Assembly (NCBI RefSeq): GCF_907164915.1
Contig: NC_061868.1
Span: forward strand, 21,385,819 to 21,449,818
Source of the DNA: Impatiens glandulifera
Lineage: Eukaryota > Streptophyta > Magnoliopsida > Ericales > Balsaminaceae
Length of the DNA stretch: 64,000 nucleotides
Direction: 5' to 3'
Shown here: positions 9,166-20,864 of the stretch, piece by piece
Numbering within the stretch: position 1 is the first letter of the stretch
Layout of the letters: every line of letters begins with the position of its first letter
Position numbers and translations under genes: made by a program
Notes under the pieces: model-generated
What the model was told of the DNA's origin: nothing
Database searches by the model: none
Seen by the model: only the letters and a program-made list of their open reading frames with translations

Positions 9166-11982
9166 TTAGTCGTTCTCTGAAATAGAAGCGGAATTCAAAA
9201 TTTTAAAAAAATTTAGTTCAAATTTTTTTTTAAAAAAAGTTGATATATGAGATAAAGAAAATAATATTAATAAAGTGAGTGAATAATTATTAATAAATTC
9301 GATTGAAATTTATTGTTAATGTTTATTATCGAATTTATAAATGTATATATAAAATTTATGATTATATATCAAATTATTATATAAAATAATATATTGATAT
9401 ATAAGGTAGAAGACTAACTATTATTGGAAAGATATAAATTTTGACTTCATATAATATAATATTTTAGGTATGTCAATATGATATAAATCATTACTTCTTC
9501 ATTTGCATTATTTTTCCAAATTTAATTAGGAATTAAGCTGAAAAGATAATATTGTATAATAATTATAAATGTATATTCTCAATTAAATAATGTATAAAAA
9601 TTATTATTAATATTATATATATAATTTGAATATATTTTTTAGTTATAAAAACTATATTAATGAGATTATTTCATGTTATATTTATTTAAATGTGGATAAA
9701 TTATTTATAAATATAGTTAAATTATTTGCATAATAATTATTTAAATGTAATTAATATAATCAAATCTTTAATAAATAATTTAATATCTTTATTAATAGTT
9801 ATAATGTATATAAAGGATATGTATTGTATATAAATAATATTTTATTATAAATTTATTTTATAAATTAATCAGTGATGAATTAGTTTAATACATTTACTTA
9901 GAATTAAATAATTTATACTTAACTATGAGAGAAAAATATTAATAAGATTTTCCTATTTTATATTTCTAAATAATTATTTTAAATATATATAATCGACTTT
10001 GTGAATAATATATATATATAAAGCAATTAATGTGGATAAATTATTTATAAATGTAACTAATATAATGGAGTTAATTTTTTATAAAATATAATACGACCTA
10101 ATAAATGTGTACTTTCATTATAAACTTAGTTTATAAATTAGTTAGTGATGAATTAGCTCTACTCTAACTAATATAGAACTAATTTACTTATAATTAAATA
10201 ATTTATATTTAATTAGTACAAAAAAATATTAATTTTAATTATACATAATTTTTGATATAATATTTTTAAATAATTATTTTAAATATATATAATTAATCTT
10301 TTTTAATAAATAAAATTTATTTGTAACGACAGAAAATACCGTCGCTATTGATAATTTCAGCGTCACTAAAAATAAAAAGCCTCGCCAGCCATTCCTACAT
10401 TTTCCGTAGCTAAAACATGGATGCAAAATAGATAATGTTGCTAAAATATGACCACATAAATACATTACCATCGATAAAGGATACTATGTGATTTATTTTT
10501 TTACTAAATCTAATAATATCAAGAAAAAAAAAATAAGAGTGACATTGAAATACAAATTTTTAATATAAAAATTCTTACCTATATTCCTAAATAAGCAAAC
10601 ATTACATTTAACAAATTAAAAAAAATATATTTAATTACATTACATTTATCAAATTACAATTCCCATATAAATTAGCAAATATTTAATAAAATTACAATAA
10701 TTAATAAAAAAAAATTAAGAAGAACATTATTCCTTACCTGTTGAAGCTAAAAGACTCAAGGACCTCTCCAACCATACTTAAATTATGCGCCCAATCAATC
10801 TTTTACCCAAATAATATGATTGAATCAATAACATTTACCTAAACAAATTTTTAACTAATTAACTAGTATAATAGAAACCCAATTAATTACTTTCAATCAA
10901 TTCTTGGATAATTATAAAATTTCTTAAGTACGTATTTCAATTTACCATCACAATATAAGAAGAATTACAAATCAAGTTACCTTCATCATAGAACTCATGT
11001 TGCCAACTTCATATAGACCACGTTTCTCCATAGTCTACAAAACAATAAATTGTAAATTTTTCTAAATATTTTAAATAACAGAGTCTTCAATATGTAAGAT
11101 ATATATAGGATGATAAATGCATTATCTTAAAAAAAAAAAGAACAAAATGAAGAAGGAAGGGTAATGGAAGACAATAAATACATACATGTGCCTTTTATTG
11201 TTTAAAAGAGAAGTCTTTCAATCATATTTTTATTTACAGAATACTACAGTTATTTGAAATAGTGTATTGTGGTTAAAAGGTCAAAAACCCACTTATGTTA
11301 AGGATACAATATTTTTATGGGCTTATTTTGATGCAGCCCAAATACTAACTATAATAAATTAAAGAAACTTTGAGCCTAGTTTTAGACCTACAGTCATTTT
11401 ACATGTATAACCACTCATTAAAGCCCCATCTAAAACTAGTATTAATTATACTGGTGTAAATCTCTAACTAGTGACAATGAAGACTTAAACTAGTGTGCAC
11501 CAAAAATTTAACTGAATATATAATATAAAGTAGGATGATTAAATGATACTTAAATGAGTCTCTTTTTCACATAATATATTTAAATTTATTGTTTTAAAAA
11601 TTAATATGACATTTTCTTTAGTTTATACATTTTATGTGAACTCTTTTTATATATTTACTATGTAATAACACTTATTAATACATAAAAAAAATGTTTGTGA
11701 TATTTAAATAGTAGTAAGCCATTGATGTCATAAAACAATTATTCATTATTGTTGGACACTTCAATATTTGTTCTCTTAATAAATCATTCATAATTTTATT
11801 TTGGTAATTGACTATACTACCTACATATAAAATTATTATTTATTTGTTAAAATCAAATAATATAAAATAAATGTCTAGAATCAATGATGACTAGTCTCAT
11901 GATCCTAAGATTAATGATTTTTTTAGATGTGAACTATTTTTTTATCATGTTAAAATCAATTATCTTAGGTAAGGATCATATC
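9166..11982. other. AT-rich intergenic sequence without recognisable genes
   Basis: This is long low-complexity A/T sequence with scattered short repeats. The block ATTAATAAATTATTTATA-type near 9840-9900 recurs with variation near 10130-10210 (TTATAAATTAGTTAGTGATGA), so part of the region is an old local duplication. A less AT-rich patch at 10320-10480 contains TACCGTCGCTA and its near-complement GTAACGAC. No reading frame here looks protein-coding. Confidence 0.6.
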
Positions 11983-12654
11983 TAAGAAGGGAATTACGAT
12001 ATAATAAGCATATCAAAAATATCGTACCACAAGATCATATCAAAAATATCAATTTTTAAGATATACCGAAAAAATGTAAGGTATGATACCAATATCAAAA
12101 TTGTTTGTACGGTAAAGGTATGAGATTTTAAAATTTTTGGTATATCGATATACCGAAATAATATTTATTAATTAATATATATATATATATATAATAGTTA
12201 TGAAGAAATAAATTTAATATTAATTTAATTAATGAAACATCATTTTTAAAAATTAAATTAAAATATAATTATACTGTATTATTATTCAATATATGTTATA
12301 TATACCTTAACAATAAGATTGACCAAAGATTCAATCAAATTTTCAATCTTTTGGAGCGGTGAAAAAGAGCGGTGGAAAGAGTGAAACTAAGTACTCAATC
12401 CTATCAATTATTGTCAAGGGTACTTTTACAATTTCAACTAGTGAGTTTGCTTTTAAATTAGGTAAATAATATTTGATATTTTTAGGAGTAATTTGAGTCT
12501 TAAAATGGTGAAGGCATTGGTTTGCACAAATGGGCTAAAAGAGATGAATTCAACTTAGAAAAATATCTTAAATACGATCAACTTGAATTGTTAAATAAAA
12601 ATGAACAAATTAAAAAAGTGAGAGATTTTTATTAGTTAAGTCTAAATTAACTAA

Positions 12655-12727
<73 letters not shown>

Positions 12728-13190
12728 CTAAAATGAATTGTATTATTAATTTATAAAACAAATTATAGATACAAATGTGATTAAATACCGTTCGGAATCT
12801 CTATCCACTTTAGCCTAACTTAAATATTATAATAACTTAAATATTATACGCTTATATTTATTCTTGATAATTTCAATTTTTATAATTTAATTTAATTTTT
12901 AACATTAGCTAGCTTTTAAAAATGTTAGATTTAAAAATGAATATTTTATTTTATAATAAATAACTTTAATTTTTAATTTTGTGCAACGTTTATTTAGTGA
13001 CTATATTAAATTGTTTTTTTTAAGTTATTATATTTTTTTAGGTATTAAATATATAGTCTCTATATCGTACCGAAATTAAGGTAGACCAAAATTCAGGTAA
13101 GATAAATGTATGATTTTTTTTTATACCAAAACTTTCGATAAGATATAAGGTATGTCTAATAAATGAAAGTATATCGTACCGACTTACCCT
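11983..13190. mobile_element. Candidate non-autonomous DNA transposon (MITE-like, about 1.2 kb)
   Basis: The left end reads AAGGGAATTACGATATA. The inverted complement of the right end reads AAGGGTAAGTCGGTACGATA. These are imperfect terminal inverted repeats. Both subterminal zones are rich in ATATCGTACC/GGTAC-type motifs, and the left zone holds the perfect 16-bp palindrome GGTATATCGATATACC (12139-12154). The interior has a (TTA)n microsatellite and no transposase that I can recognise. I see no clear target-site duplication, so the ends are approximate. Confidence 0.4.
12656..12727. repeat. (TTA)n microsatellite
   Basis: About 24 uninterrupted copies of the trinucleotide TTA/ATT, inside the MITE-like element. 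Confidence 0.97.
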
Positions 13191-13299
13191 TAATTATACC
13201 ATTTAATACTTTGAAACAAGTTATTTATATTTTGTAATAAGGCATACATGTTGTGTTTAAGTAACTAATGTATGCATCATAAAGTTTGATTCAAGTCAT

Positions 13300-13963
13300 A
13301 TATTGTGATTATTATGTTTTAAGTGGAATTTCATATCAAAATCTAATCTATATGTTAAATTGATAAGATTGTTAATGCGTGTTATTATTAGAAAATTCAT
13401 GTTAATGTGTGAGCTAGTTTAGTCCTATTGGTACCGAAGGAGATAAGAACCTCACATGTTGTTAATTGGTTCACACAAGCTCGGTTAGACCTTCTTACCT
13501 TCGACTCCTTAAATGAATGAACAAGGGTAACACTCACTATTGATTAATTTTGAAAATATGGTAATCTCATGTAACTTACGATCTTTTTAAAAAAAAGTGA
13601 TTATACATGTATATTTTACAACTACTTCAAGTAAATAATTATGTTGAGTCCCTCACAAGGTTTTGACTTATTAAATAGGTCATAGAATATTTAAAAAGAG
13701 AATATTAAAAATATTACAATTCTTCCTTAATTACCTTTTGATTATATTATATTATTTTATAAATAGTTAATATATTTTTTAAAATTTTAACACCATAATT
13801 AAACTATTTAATTATATATTATTTATTTCATAAATAAATAATATTATTTTAAAATCTTAATGGTATAATTTAACCCATTAAATTATATATATTAATTTAT
13901 TTCATAAATAAATAATATATTTATAATTAATAAAATATGATATATTTATTAATAATCAACCAT
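13300..13963 (-). repeat. Left LTR-like repeat of element E
   Basis: Diverged direct copy of 18274-18952. The alignable core includes GATAAGAACCTCACATG and AAATATGGTAATCTCATGTA. The ends are approximate. Confidence 0.5.
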
Positions 13964-14419
13964 AATTTGTTTTGATCTAATACTCAATTATATTAGTTAG
14001 AGGTTCTTACCTTATTGCATTTGGCTTCTAGCAAAGCACTACAACTCTTAAAATAATTAAATAAAATATTTTTAATAATTGTTTTATCCAAAATTAATCG
14101 TTACATGAGACAATTCCTTCCATCTCTCACTTGTCATTAAATAATTTAATGTGCAAATACAACTATCTCTTAATATTTTATTTGATGATATGGTGACTAT
14201 AAACATTTTATAATAAAAAAATCAATTCATTTAATGGGGTTTCATTCACCGGATCATTTAAAGTTATCCAATTTGTTAATAATGAATTATTTAGATATAT
14301 TATTTAATATCCATTCAATAATAAATAAGGATGAAATATCATATCATAAAACCATCAAGTCAAATATAAAATTAGTGTCTAACACTCATAAATAAAAAAA
14401 ACAAACTCTGGGACATTCT

Positions 14420-14822
14420 CCAATGCTTTTGACACCCTTAGGTCTAGTGTGACTCTCACTTCAGGGCCTAAGCTTAAACTTTGTCAATAGATCTGTAAAC
14501 ATATCATCAATATATACCTATTACATCTTAATTTCATTTATAGTGATGATCTGTCTTAAGCTGACAATTCTTCATAATATGTCTATATTTGGAGTTTGAA
14601 GTCGGTTACATCTTAATATGTCTATATTACTAAAATGCTAGGAACATCACAATGTTCATCTAGGAACTTTCTCATACGAACGATCTCATTTATTGCTACA
14701 CTAGTATGTACTAAGTGTCTATTGTAGAATATAATATATACTACATGAGACTCTTTCGGCTCATAGTTCCTCTATTAAGGATGAAGACATAACTCGATTG
14801 AGACTTTAAGTCTAAAAGTTTG
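14420..14822 (-). pseudogene. RNase H remnant of element E
   Basis: The minus strand contains AINEIVRMRKFLDEHCD-like text (about 14710-14640), matching the copia RNase H segment around the final active-site region. Further along it has DMFTDLLTK (about 14505-14480), the conserved C-terminal motif (ADMFTKxL) of copia polyproteins. Frameshifts and stops are frequent. The fragment continues at 16438 beyond solo LTR D. Confidence 0.6.
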
Positions 14823-16437
14823 TGATAGGATCGGCGTAATCGATAGAGACGGGGGTTTGGCTATTAACAGTTTGATAGAAATCATGTTAAAGATTTAAAT
14901 CAATTTCTATTCTGCACAAACCCTTGCAAACTCTTGAACGATTCAAGTGCGAAAACGTTTGCTCAAGTTTGAAGCTATGAACCAAGAATGAGAAGATGAT
15001 AGAATGAAAAAGATACAGTCGTTTGTTTATGGATGTTCGGAGCAAACTCTCCTACGTCACACCTTCTTCCAACCACCGGAAGGATTCACTATACTTTCGA
15101 ATCAAATACAGTCGTACGATTAGCTCACTATTGAACATAACAAACTCTGTTTAACTTACAATATGATGAAGTATATCACTCAGCTAAAATAATGCTTTGA
15201 TTCTAACTCTCTCTTGATAAACACACAGTAAAACAAGAAAGTAGTTCTCTTGTATTTTTTAGTGTTCAGCAAATTGTGTTTGGCTCTTCTTCCGTTGTCC
15301 TTGAGGATCTTTAAATAAGGAGAAGGTACCAACGGTCGAATCTTCTATAATGACACGTGGAGAGCTTCTATTGGAACGCCTCCATAGTACACAGTAGACT
15401 CTGAGCACTAGGATTGTGGTTGTACCAATCTGGTAGTGCGCCAAATATTTTTCAAGGATATTCCTGCAAAAATAAGTAGTGGGAACAATATTTTCTTACG
15501 TGGCATTAATCAATTGGTTGCAACTAGTTGTCGTACTGATCTTCACTGGAAAGTGGAGCAGGAGTAGTGTACAACTAGTTGATCGTGGGTAGACATATGC
15601 TAACTTCAAGCAACTGCTTCAAGCATTGCATTAGACGTATTTCACATAGACGTAATCGTCTAATGAAATTAGACGCCCACGTCAAATAGAATGATCCATT
15701 AGACCACCTAGTCTAACGGGATTAGACGACGCGTCTAATTACAGTTCCCTTTAGACTAATCTGAAGGAGTTATACTGCACGTCTAACTCTCGTCTGTTAG
15801 ACGACATGTCTAACTACGCATCCCTTCAGACTAATCTGAATGAGTTAGATTGCACGTCTAACTCTCATCTGTTAGACTGCACGTCTAACTACGCATCCCT
15901 TTAGACTAATCTGAAGGAGTTAGACTGCACGTCTAACAACATATCCGTTAGACTAAACGTTTAACTGCGTCTGTTAGACAGCACATCTAACTACGTCTGT
16001 TAGACTTCACGTCTAACAACGTATCTGTTAGATTACACGTCTAACTACGTCTGTTAGACTGCACGTCTAACAACGTATCTGTTAGATTGCAAGTCTAACA
16101 ACGTATCCGTTAAACTGCACGTCTAACTACGTTTGTTAGATTGCACGTCTAACTACGTCTGTTAGACTAACAACATACTCATTAGACTACACGTCTAACT
16201 ACGTCTGTTAGACTACAAGTATAACTATGTATTCGTTAGACTGCACGTCTAACTCAAAACATCTAATGGCCAATCAGTCTAATGAACCTCATTAAGACTT
16301 AGTCTAATATAACATGTTTTCGATACGCCTGCACCAAAAACGATTAGACGACATAAATTAAGTTTTATACACATTCATCATCAAAATTCCAATAGTCAAA
16401 ATACTTTGATACTTAGTCAAAATAATTTGACCCAACA
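14823..16437 (-). repeat. Solo LTR D (family I, 1,615 bp, TSD GTTTG)
   Basis: A single LTR with exact termini: on the minus strand it runs from TGTTGGGTCAAATTATTTTG (16437) to CCGATCCTATCA (14823). The 5-bp duplication GTTTG lies on both sides (14818-14822 and 16438-16442). No PBS or polypurine tract adjoins it, so a complete element was probably reduced by recombination between its LTRs. It holds a large TTAGAC dyad array (about 15635-16260), a TATTTAAA box near 15310, and both U5 motifs. Confidence 0.95.
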
Positions 16438-17900
16438 GTTTGCATCAATATAGTCTTATACAATCAAATTTCCATATCCCCATATATTAAGATATCATTC
16501 TTGGTTTTTCTCAAGTACTTCACGATATTCTTATATGTACTCCACTATGTTTCTACAAACAACATTGATTGTTATATGTGATAAATGTTCAAAATATCTG
16601 CAACATCTAAACGTGTACATACCATGGTATACATGATAAATCCTACAACATAAGCTATGAAATCTTGTTTATATGTTCAAGCTCAGCATGTGTTGTAGAA
16701 CACTGCATCTTGTCGAGATATACGTCATGTTGAATACAATTTTTTTATAATCTTTCATCTTGAATCTATCAAGAATCTTATCAATATAGGTTCATTGACT
16801 TAATCTAATAAGTCTTTTGGATTTATCACTATAGATCTTAATTCAAGTGTGTACTGTTTTTTTTCAAGTCTTTGATTGAAGAATATTTCTTTTGTCATCC
16901 ATTTGCAAAATCTAACATCAAAATGTCATTCCAATAAGTAGTTTGTCAACCACATACAAGACAAAGAAGACTAACTTACTACCATTAAAATTCTTGTGAA
17001 CACAAGGATCCTCTTGTTTATAAGTCATTCATTTACATGTATAAGGACCCTTTGATCTATTCATCAAATCAAATGTTTCAACTCTTTGATGTTTACTCAA
17101 GTCTTTAAATGGACTTATGAATCTTGTATACTGTTCGAGCATTATTTTGATCTTTAAAACATTCATTTTGTATCATGTACACATCCTCCTCCCAAAAACA
17201 TTTAGGAAATATGTTTTGATGTTCATTTGCCCTATCATATAGTCACAATAGCTAAAAATATCATAATATATCTAATCATAAAAACTAGTGAAAGTTGCTA
17301 TATAATATCACAATAGCTAGTATATACTATGAATTTGTATATGTCAACTATCATTTCCTTGTAGACATATATATTTTTATTCTGGTTAGTTTTGAGTTTG
17401 AAAATATTTGTTTCATATGGGTTTTATCCCATCTTGCAAATCTATCAAGTCTCATACTTGATTTTCAAACATCAAATCCATTTCAGACTTAACGACATTA
17501 GAATATTTATTGGAGTCTAGACCTTTCACTCATTTCATAGAGATATAAAGTCATTATTATATTCTAGCATAAGAAGATCAAGACTTACCTTTTCGATCTA
17601 CGAATGGGTTCAGAAACGTAATATGGGACATTATCCACAATTATTTATAGATCTTCGTATTCTGTCTATTGGATAATCTAAAGCCCTTGGATGATCTAAA
17701 GCCCTAGTCCATACATAATTATCTCATCATTGACATCATCCAGTTCTTGTTGAGTTTGTTGTTCTTCATCATCTTGGACTGTTTTAAAATGAATATTTCT
17801 CCGACTTAACTTGTTAAAAAGAACTATATTTTCAAAAAGATAATATCAATTTTAATTATATAAATAATATCCTAAACATTCTTTTGGTCTCGGCTCTTGC
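16438..17900 (-). pseudogene. Reverse transcriptase remnant of element E
   Basis: The minus strand from about 17030 reads YKQEDPCVHKNFNGSKLVF and then FVLYVVDKLLIGM. This corresponds to the copia RT palm, with the catalytic YVDD changed to YVVD. An acidic QDDEEQQTQQE-like tract near 17770 fits the integrase-RT linker. Stops and frameshifts are dense. It joins the RNase H remnant at 14822 once solo LTR D is removed. Confidence 0.6.
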
Positions 17901-18273
17901 ATCATTGATGGATCTCCTTCCTTGAATTTTATGGTACTTCTCTTCTTTGCATTATAAAATTAATTTATAATAATTTAATTATTAAAATAAATAAAATATG
18001 AATGATACGTATATGGTGTAAAATAAATAACGATACACATATCGTATTTCTAGACCATACAAATAATCATCTTAAGCATTCAATATTAAATAATATACAA
18101 ACATGCATACAATTTTTCTAAACTTAAAATTTAAAATTATATTATAATAAATCAAAATCTTTATATTAATTTTAAAATTTTATAATATAAAAATTTTCAT
18201 CAATTTTGAATTCAAGATGTATCAAATTAACGATTAATTTGTTGATTTATGCAAGATTAACCCTCGTACAAAT

Positions 18274-18952
18274 TGTTGGAATTTATTACGTTTTAAGCGG
18301 AATTTTAGATCAAAATCTAACACTTAATCATATGATCTCTATACTAAATTTATAAGATCGTTAACGTGTATTGTTCATAGAAAATAAATGTAGATGCGTG
18401 AATTGATTCCGTCTATTGGTACCAAAGAAGATAAGAACCTCACATGCTGCTCCTCTAATTAGTTCACATGAGCTTAGTTAGACCTTGTTGTCTGTGACTG
18501 CTATAACAAATAAAAAAGGTAACAATCACTATTGCTTACTTGAAAAGATGGTAATCTCAAGTAACTTACAATATTTTTGAAGAAAAGTTATTATATTTGT
18601 ACTTCACACATATTTAAAATAAGTAATTGTGTCGAGTCTCACTTTTTCTTCGTCTCGCGTCGTCAAAAGGTTTTAACCTGGTTTTAACCTTTTCATTATA
18701 TGAGTAGGCTAAAGAATATTTAAGGATAGAAGATCCAAAATATGTTAATCCTTCCTTAATTAAATTATTTTAATTATATATTATTTTATAAATAAATAAT
18801 AATTTTCTTAGTATCTTAACCCTATAATTAAACTATTTAATTATATATTATTAATTATAAATAAATAATATTCTTTTAAAATCTTAAATCTATAATAACC
18901 TCATTTAATTATATATATATTTTATAAATAAATAATATATTTATTAATATTA
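18274..18952 (-). repeat. Right LTR-like repeat of element E
   Basis: Starts TGTTGGAATTTATTACG on the plus strand and is a diverged direct copy of 13300-13963. The neighbouring sequence on its left has no recognisable tRNA-Met primer site, so its role as 5' LTR is inferred from the pairing and from the enclosed RT remnant. Confidence 0.5.
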
Positions 18953-19300
18953 AACCATCACTTTCTTTAATTAATGCGTTATTTCTTAGTATTAAATAAA
19001 TATGACCCAATTATAATAGTTATATATTTTATCCTAATAATCCTTTTTTTGTAGTAAATTATTATTTTTTTCTAAAATAATTTGATTAAATTATCTCAAG
19101 TAATTGACTTATCTAAAATTTGTCATGACACATTAAATTAAAGATATAAACCTTATGTATATATAATATAGACTGAAAGACAATAATTTTTTTAATTATA
19201 TATATGTAAAAGATCAAAAGTGTCTAACAAAGAAACATCATTCATGTTTAAAAGATATACAAACAAATACAATGAAATCTAATATAGCCAAAATTCTACT
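18953..19300. other. AT-rich spacer
   Basis: No coding pattern. A stretch near 19110-19200 (CACATTAAATTAAA ... AATTTTTTTAATT) resembles 48415-48515 on the other side of element I. Confidence 0.5.
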
Positions 19301-19890
19301 TCCAATATCATTCTTATTTGAATTTATGGATTTTGAATTTACAAAGGATAAAATACACGTTAATAGATAAGAAAATTATATGAACTTCTTAAAATTTCAA
19401 AATTTATATATTTATAAATTACCAATGGAATTGTCAACAATTATTGTAACAAGAGAAATTATGATAAAATTAAGATTACCAACACCCCGACCAATTAGAA
19501 GTTGACCACATGCCATTTTTATTTGAATATTCTTTCTCAAATCCTACATTTAACCTACTTAGAGTAGTTTGTATAATAAGAGTTGTTACTTAAGAAATAA
19601 AATATTACAAATTTAATTCTTACCTAAATATTTTAAATTACAGTGGAGATTATAAGTGTGACTTGTTAAGAAAACACTTATTGGGACTAACGCACGTTAT
19701 ATTATCCAACATTGAGGACAAGTTAGTGACTAATAGTTGAGAGACACTAGAGGTATAATAATCTTGAACTTTTTAACTTAAGATTTTACTATTGTAATAA
19801 ATTAATCTTTGTTTGGTTGGTGTAAGTTAAATTGGAGTAAGTTGTTAGAATATTCATGATTTTCAAAAGTCACCCAATTAAAATAAGTAT
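19301..19890. repeat. Dispersed repeat X, copy 1
   Basis: Matches 47331-48310 in the same orientation. Shared landmarks are ATATCATTCTTAT, GATAAAATACACGTTAAT, GACCAATTAGAAGTTGACCA, CTTTCTCAAATCCTA, GTATAxTAATCTTxAA and AATCTTTGTTTGGTTGGTGTA. The second copy carries extra sequence with a (TA)n run. I recognise no coding sequence or element type. The two copies bracket element I plus the LINE. Confidence 0.65.
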
Positions 19891-19896
19891 ATTAAT

Positions 19897-20576
19897 TGGT
19901 AATCCTTAAATCTAATTGGTTGGTCAAAAGGAGCTGCATGGCATTAAATACGGTTGATGTTTCCCAAGAAACAATGCATCCGACCAGTTTGTCTTTTATT
20001 GAGTTTATCAGTTGGGCGGTTTTGACAGTTACCTGCTCCTTGGGTGATACTTTTAGACTTATACCAAAATAGGTATATGATCACTTGACAATCTTCTATT
20101 TGCTTCAGTCTATCAACAAGTCGATCTCCTGAAAATTCCCAAAGTGAACCTAATGCATCCAAATGGAAACTTCCAGCAGTTCCATATCTTTGATTTGATC
20201 TGTTGCACTTCCCGTTAATTTTGTACGATCGCTTAGTATTTAGCCAATAATTTGAGCCGACCAGACTTCGTACCGGTTTGTTGTTTCAACATCGGTGTAT
20301 CGGTCTTACTGCCGAAGAGTAACTACCGATCTCTAAGTGAAAGGTTTCACCGATCCTGAAGTTGAGCTGAATCGATCTTCTACTAATAATTTTGCTGAGA
20401 AGATAGATTAGTTAGGGAGTTCCAGTTTGTACCGCTTCTATGATATTGTTTGACTGGCCAAATTGAAAGTATGATGGCTCCCTTCTTTTCCTGTATAAAC
20501 GGTGAGTTTGGTTAAGTTCTTTGGATAGTTAATTACTCATTAATTAACTATCTAATTTATCTAACAATTTCTCCAT
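19897..20576 (-). repeat. 3' LTR of element I, truncated to 680 bp
   Basis: On the minus strand it starts TGTTAGATAAATTAGATAG at 20576 and matches the 5' LTR from 45244 down to about 44531. The remaining part (R/U5, about 575 bp) is absent and the sequence changes abruptly to repeat X. The polypurine tract AAAAATGGAGAAA lies just upstream (20577-20590). Confidence 0.85.
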
Positions 20577-20864
20577 TTTTAATTGTTTAAGTTAAATATT
20601 CAAAACCCTATAATCGTTAGCCAATTTAAAGAACTTATATTTATTTGCTGGTTAAAAGCGGTTTGATTTGAAAATTTGAAAAAAAATTGAAAATTTTTGG
20701 GTTCTTTAGGAAATTTCTCCCTTTTTGACATTTTTAATTAAAAATAATCAAAAACAGCATTATTGAAATTATAACCATATCATTAAGTTCCCAAAAATAT
20801 TCATAATTTCCCAAAATAGTAGCTTTAATAAATAATAAAATAAGCATAAGCATAAGAGTATTGG

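Larger units (their letters stand above)
13300..18952 (-). mobile_element. Element E: old, degenerate copia relic
   Basis: Two diverged direct repeats (about 13300-13963 and 18274-18952) flank minus-strand remnants of RT and RNase H. The repeats share the order GTTTTAAG, ATAAGATxGTTAA, GGTACC, AAGATAAGAACCTCACATG, a GTAATCTCA-GTAACTTAC segment and repeated ATAAATAAATAAT tails, so I read them as LTRs. The LTRs differ far more from one another than those of A do, which makes E the oldest copia in the window. Solo LTR D is inserted in its pol. No gag is recognisable between the RT remnant and the right repeat. Confidence 0.55.

Noticed and set aside
10274..10471. 65-codon frame on the minus strand in the AT-rich spacer
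   Set aside because: No homology or motif that I recognise, no neighbours, and the length is expected by chance.
19944..20162. 72-codon frame on the minus strand
   Set aside because: It lies within the family II LTR and is not kept in the other LTR copies.
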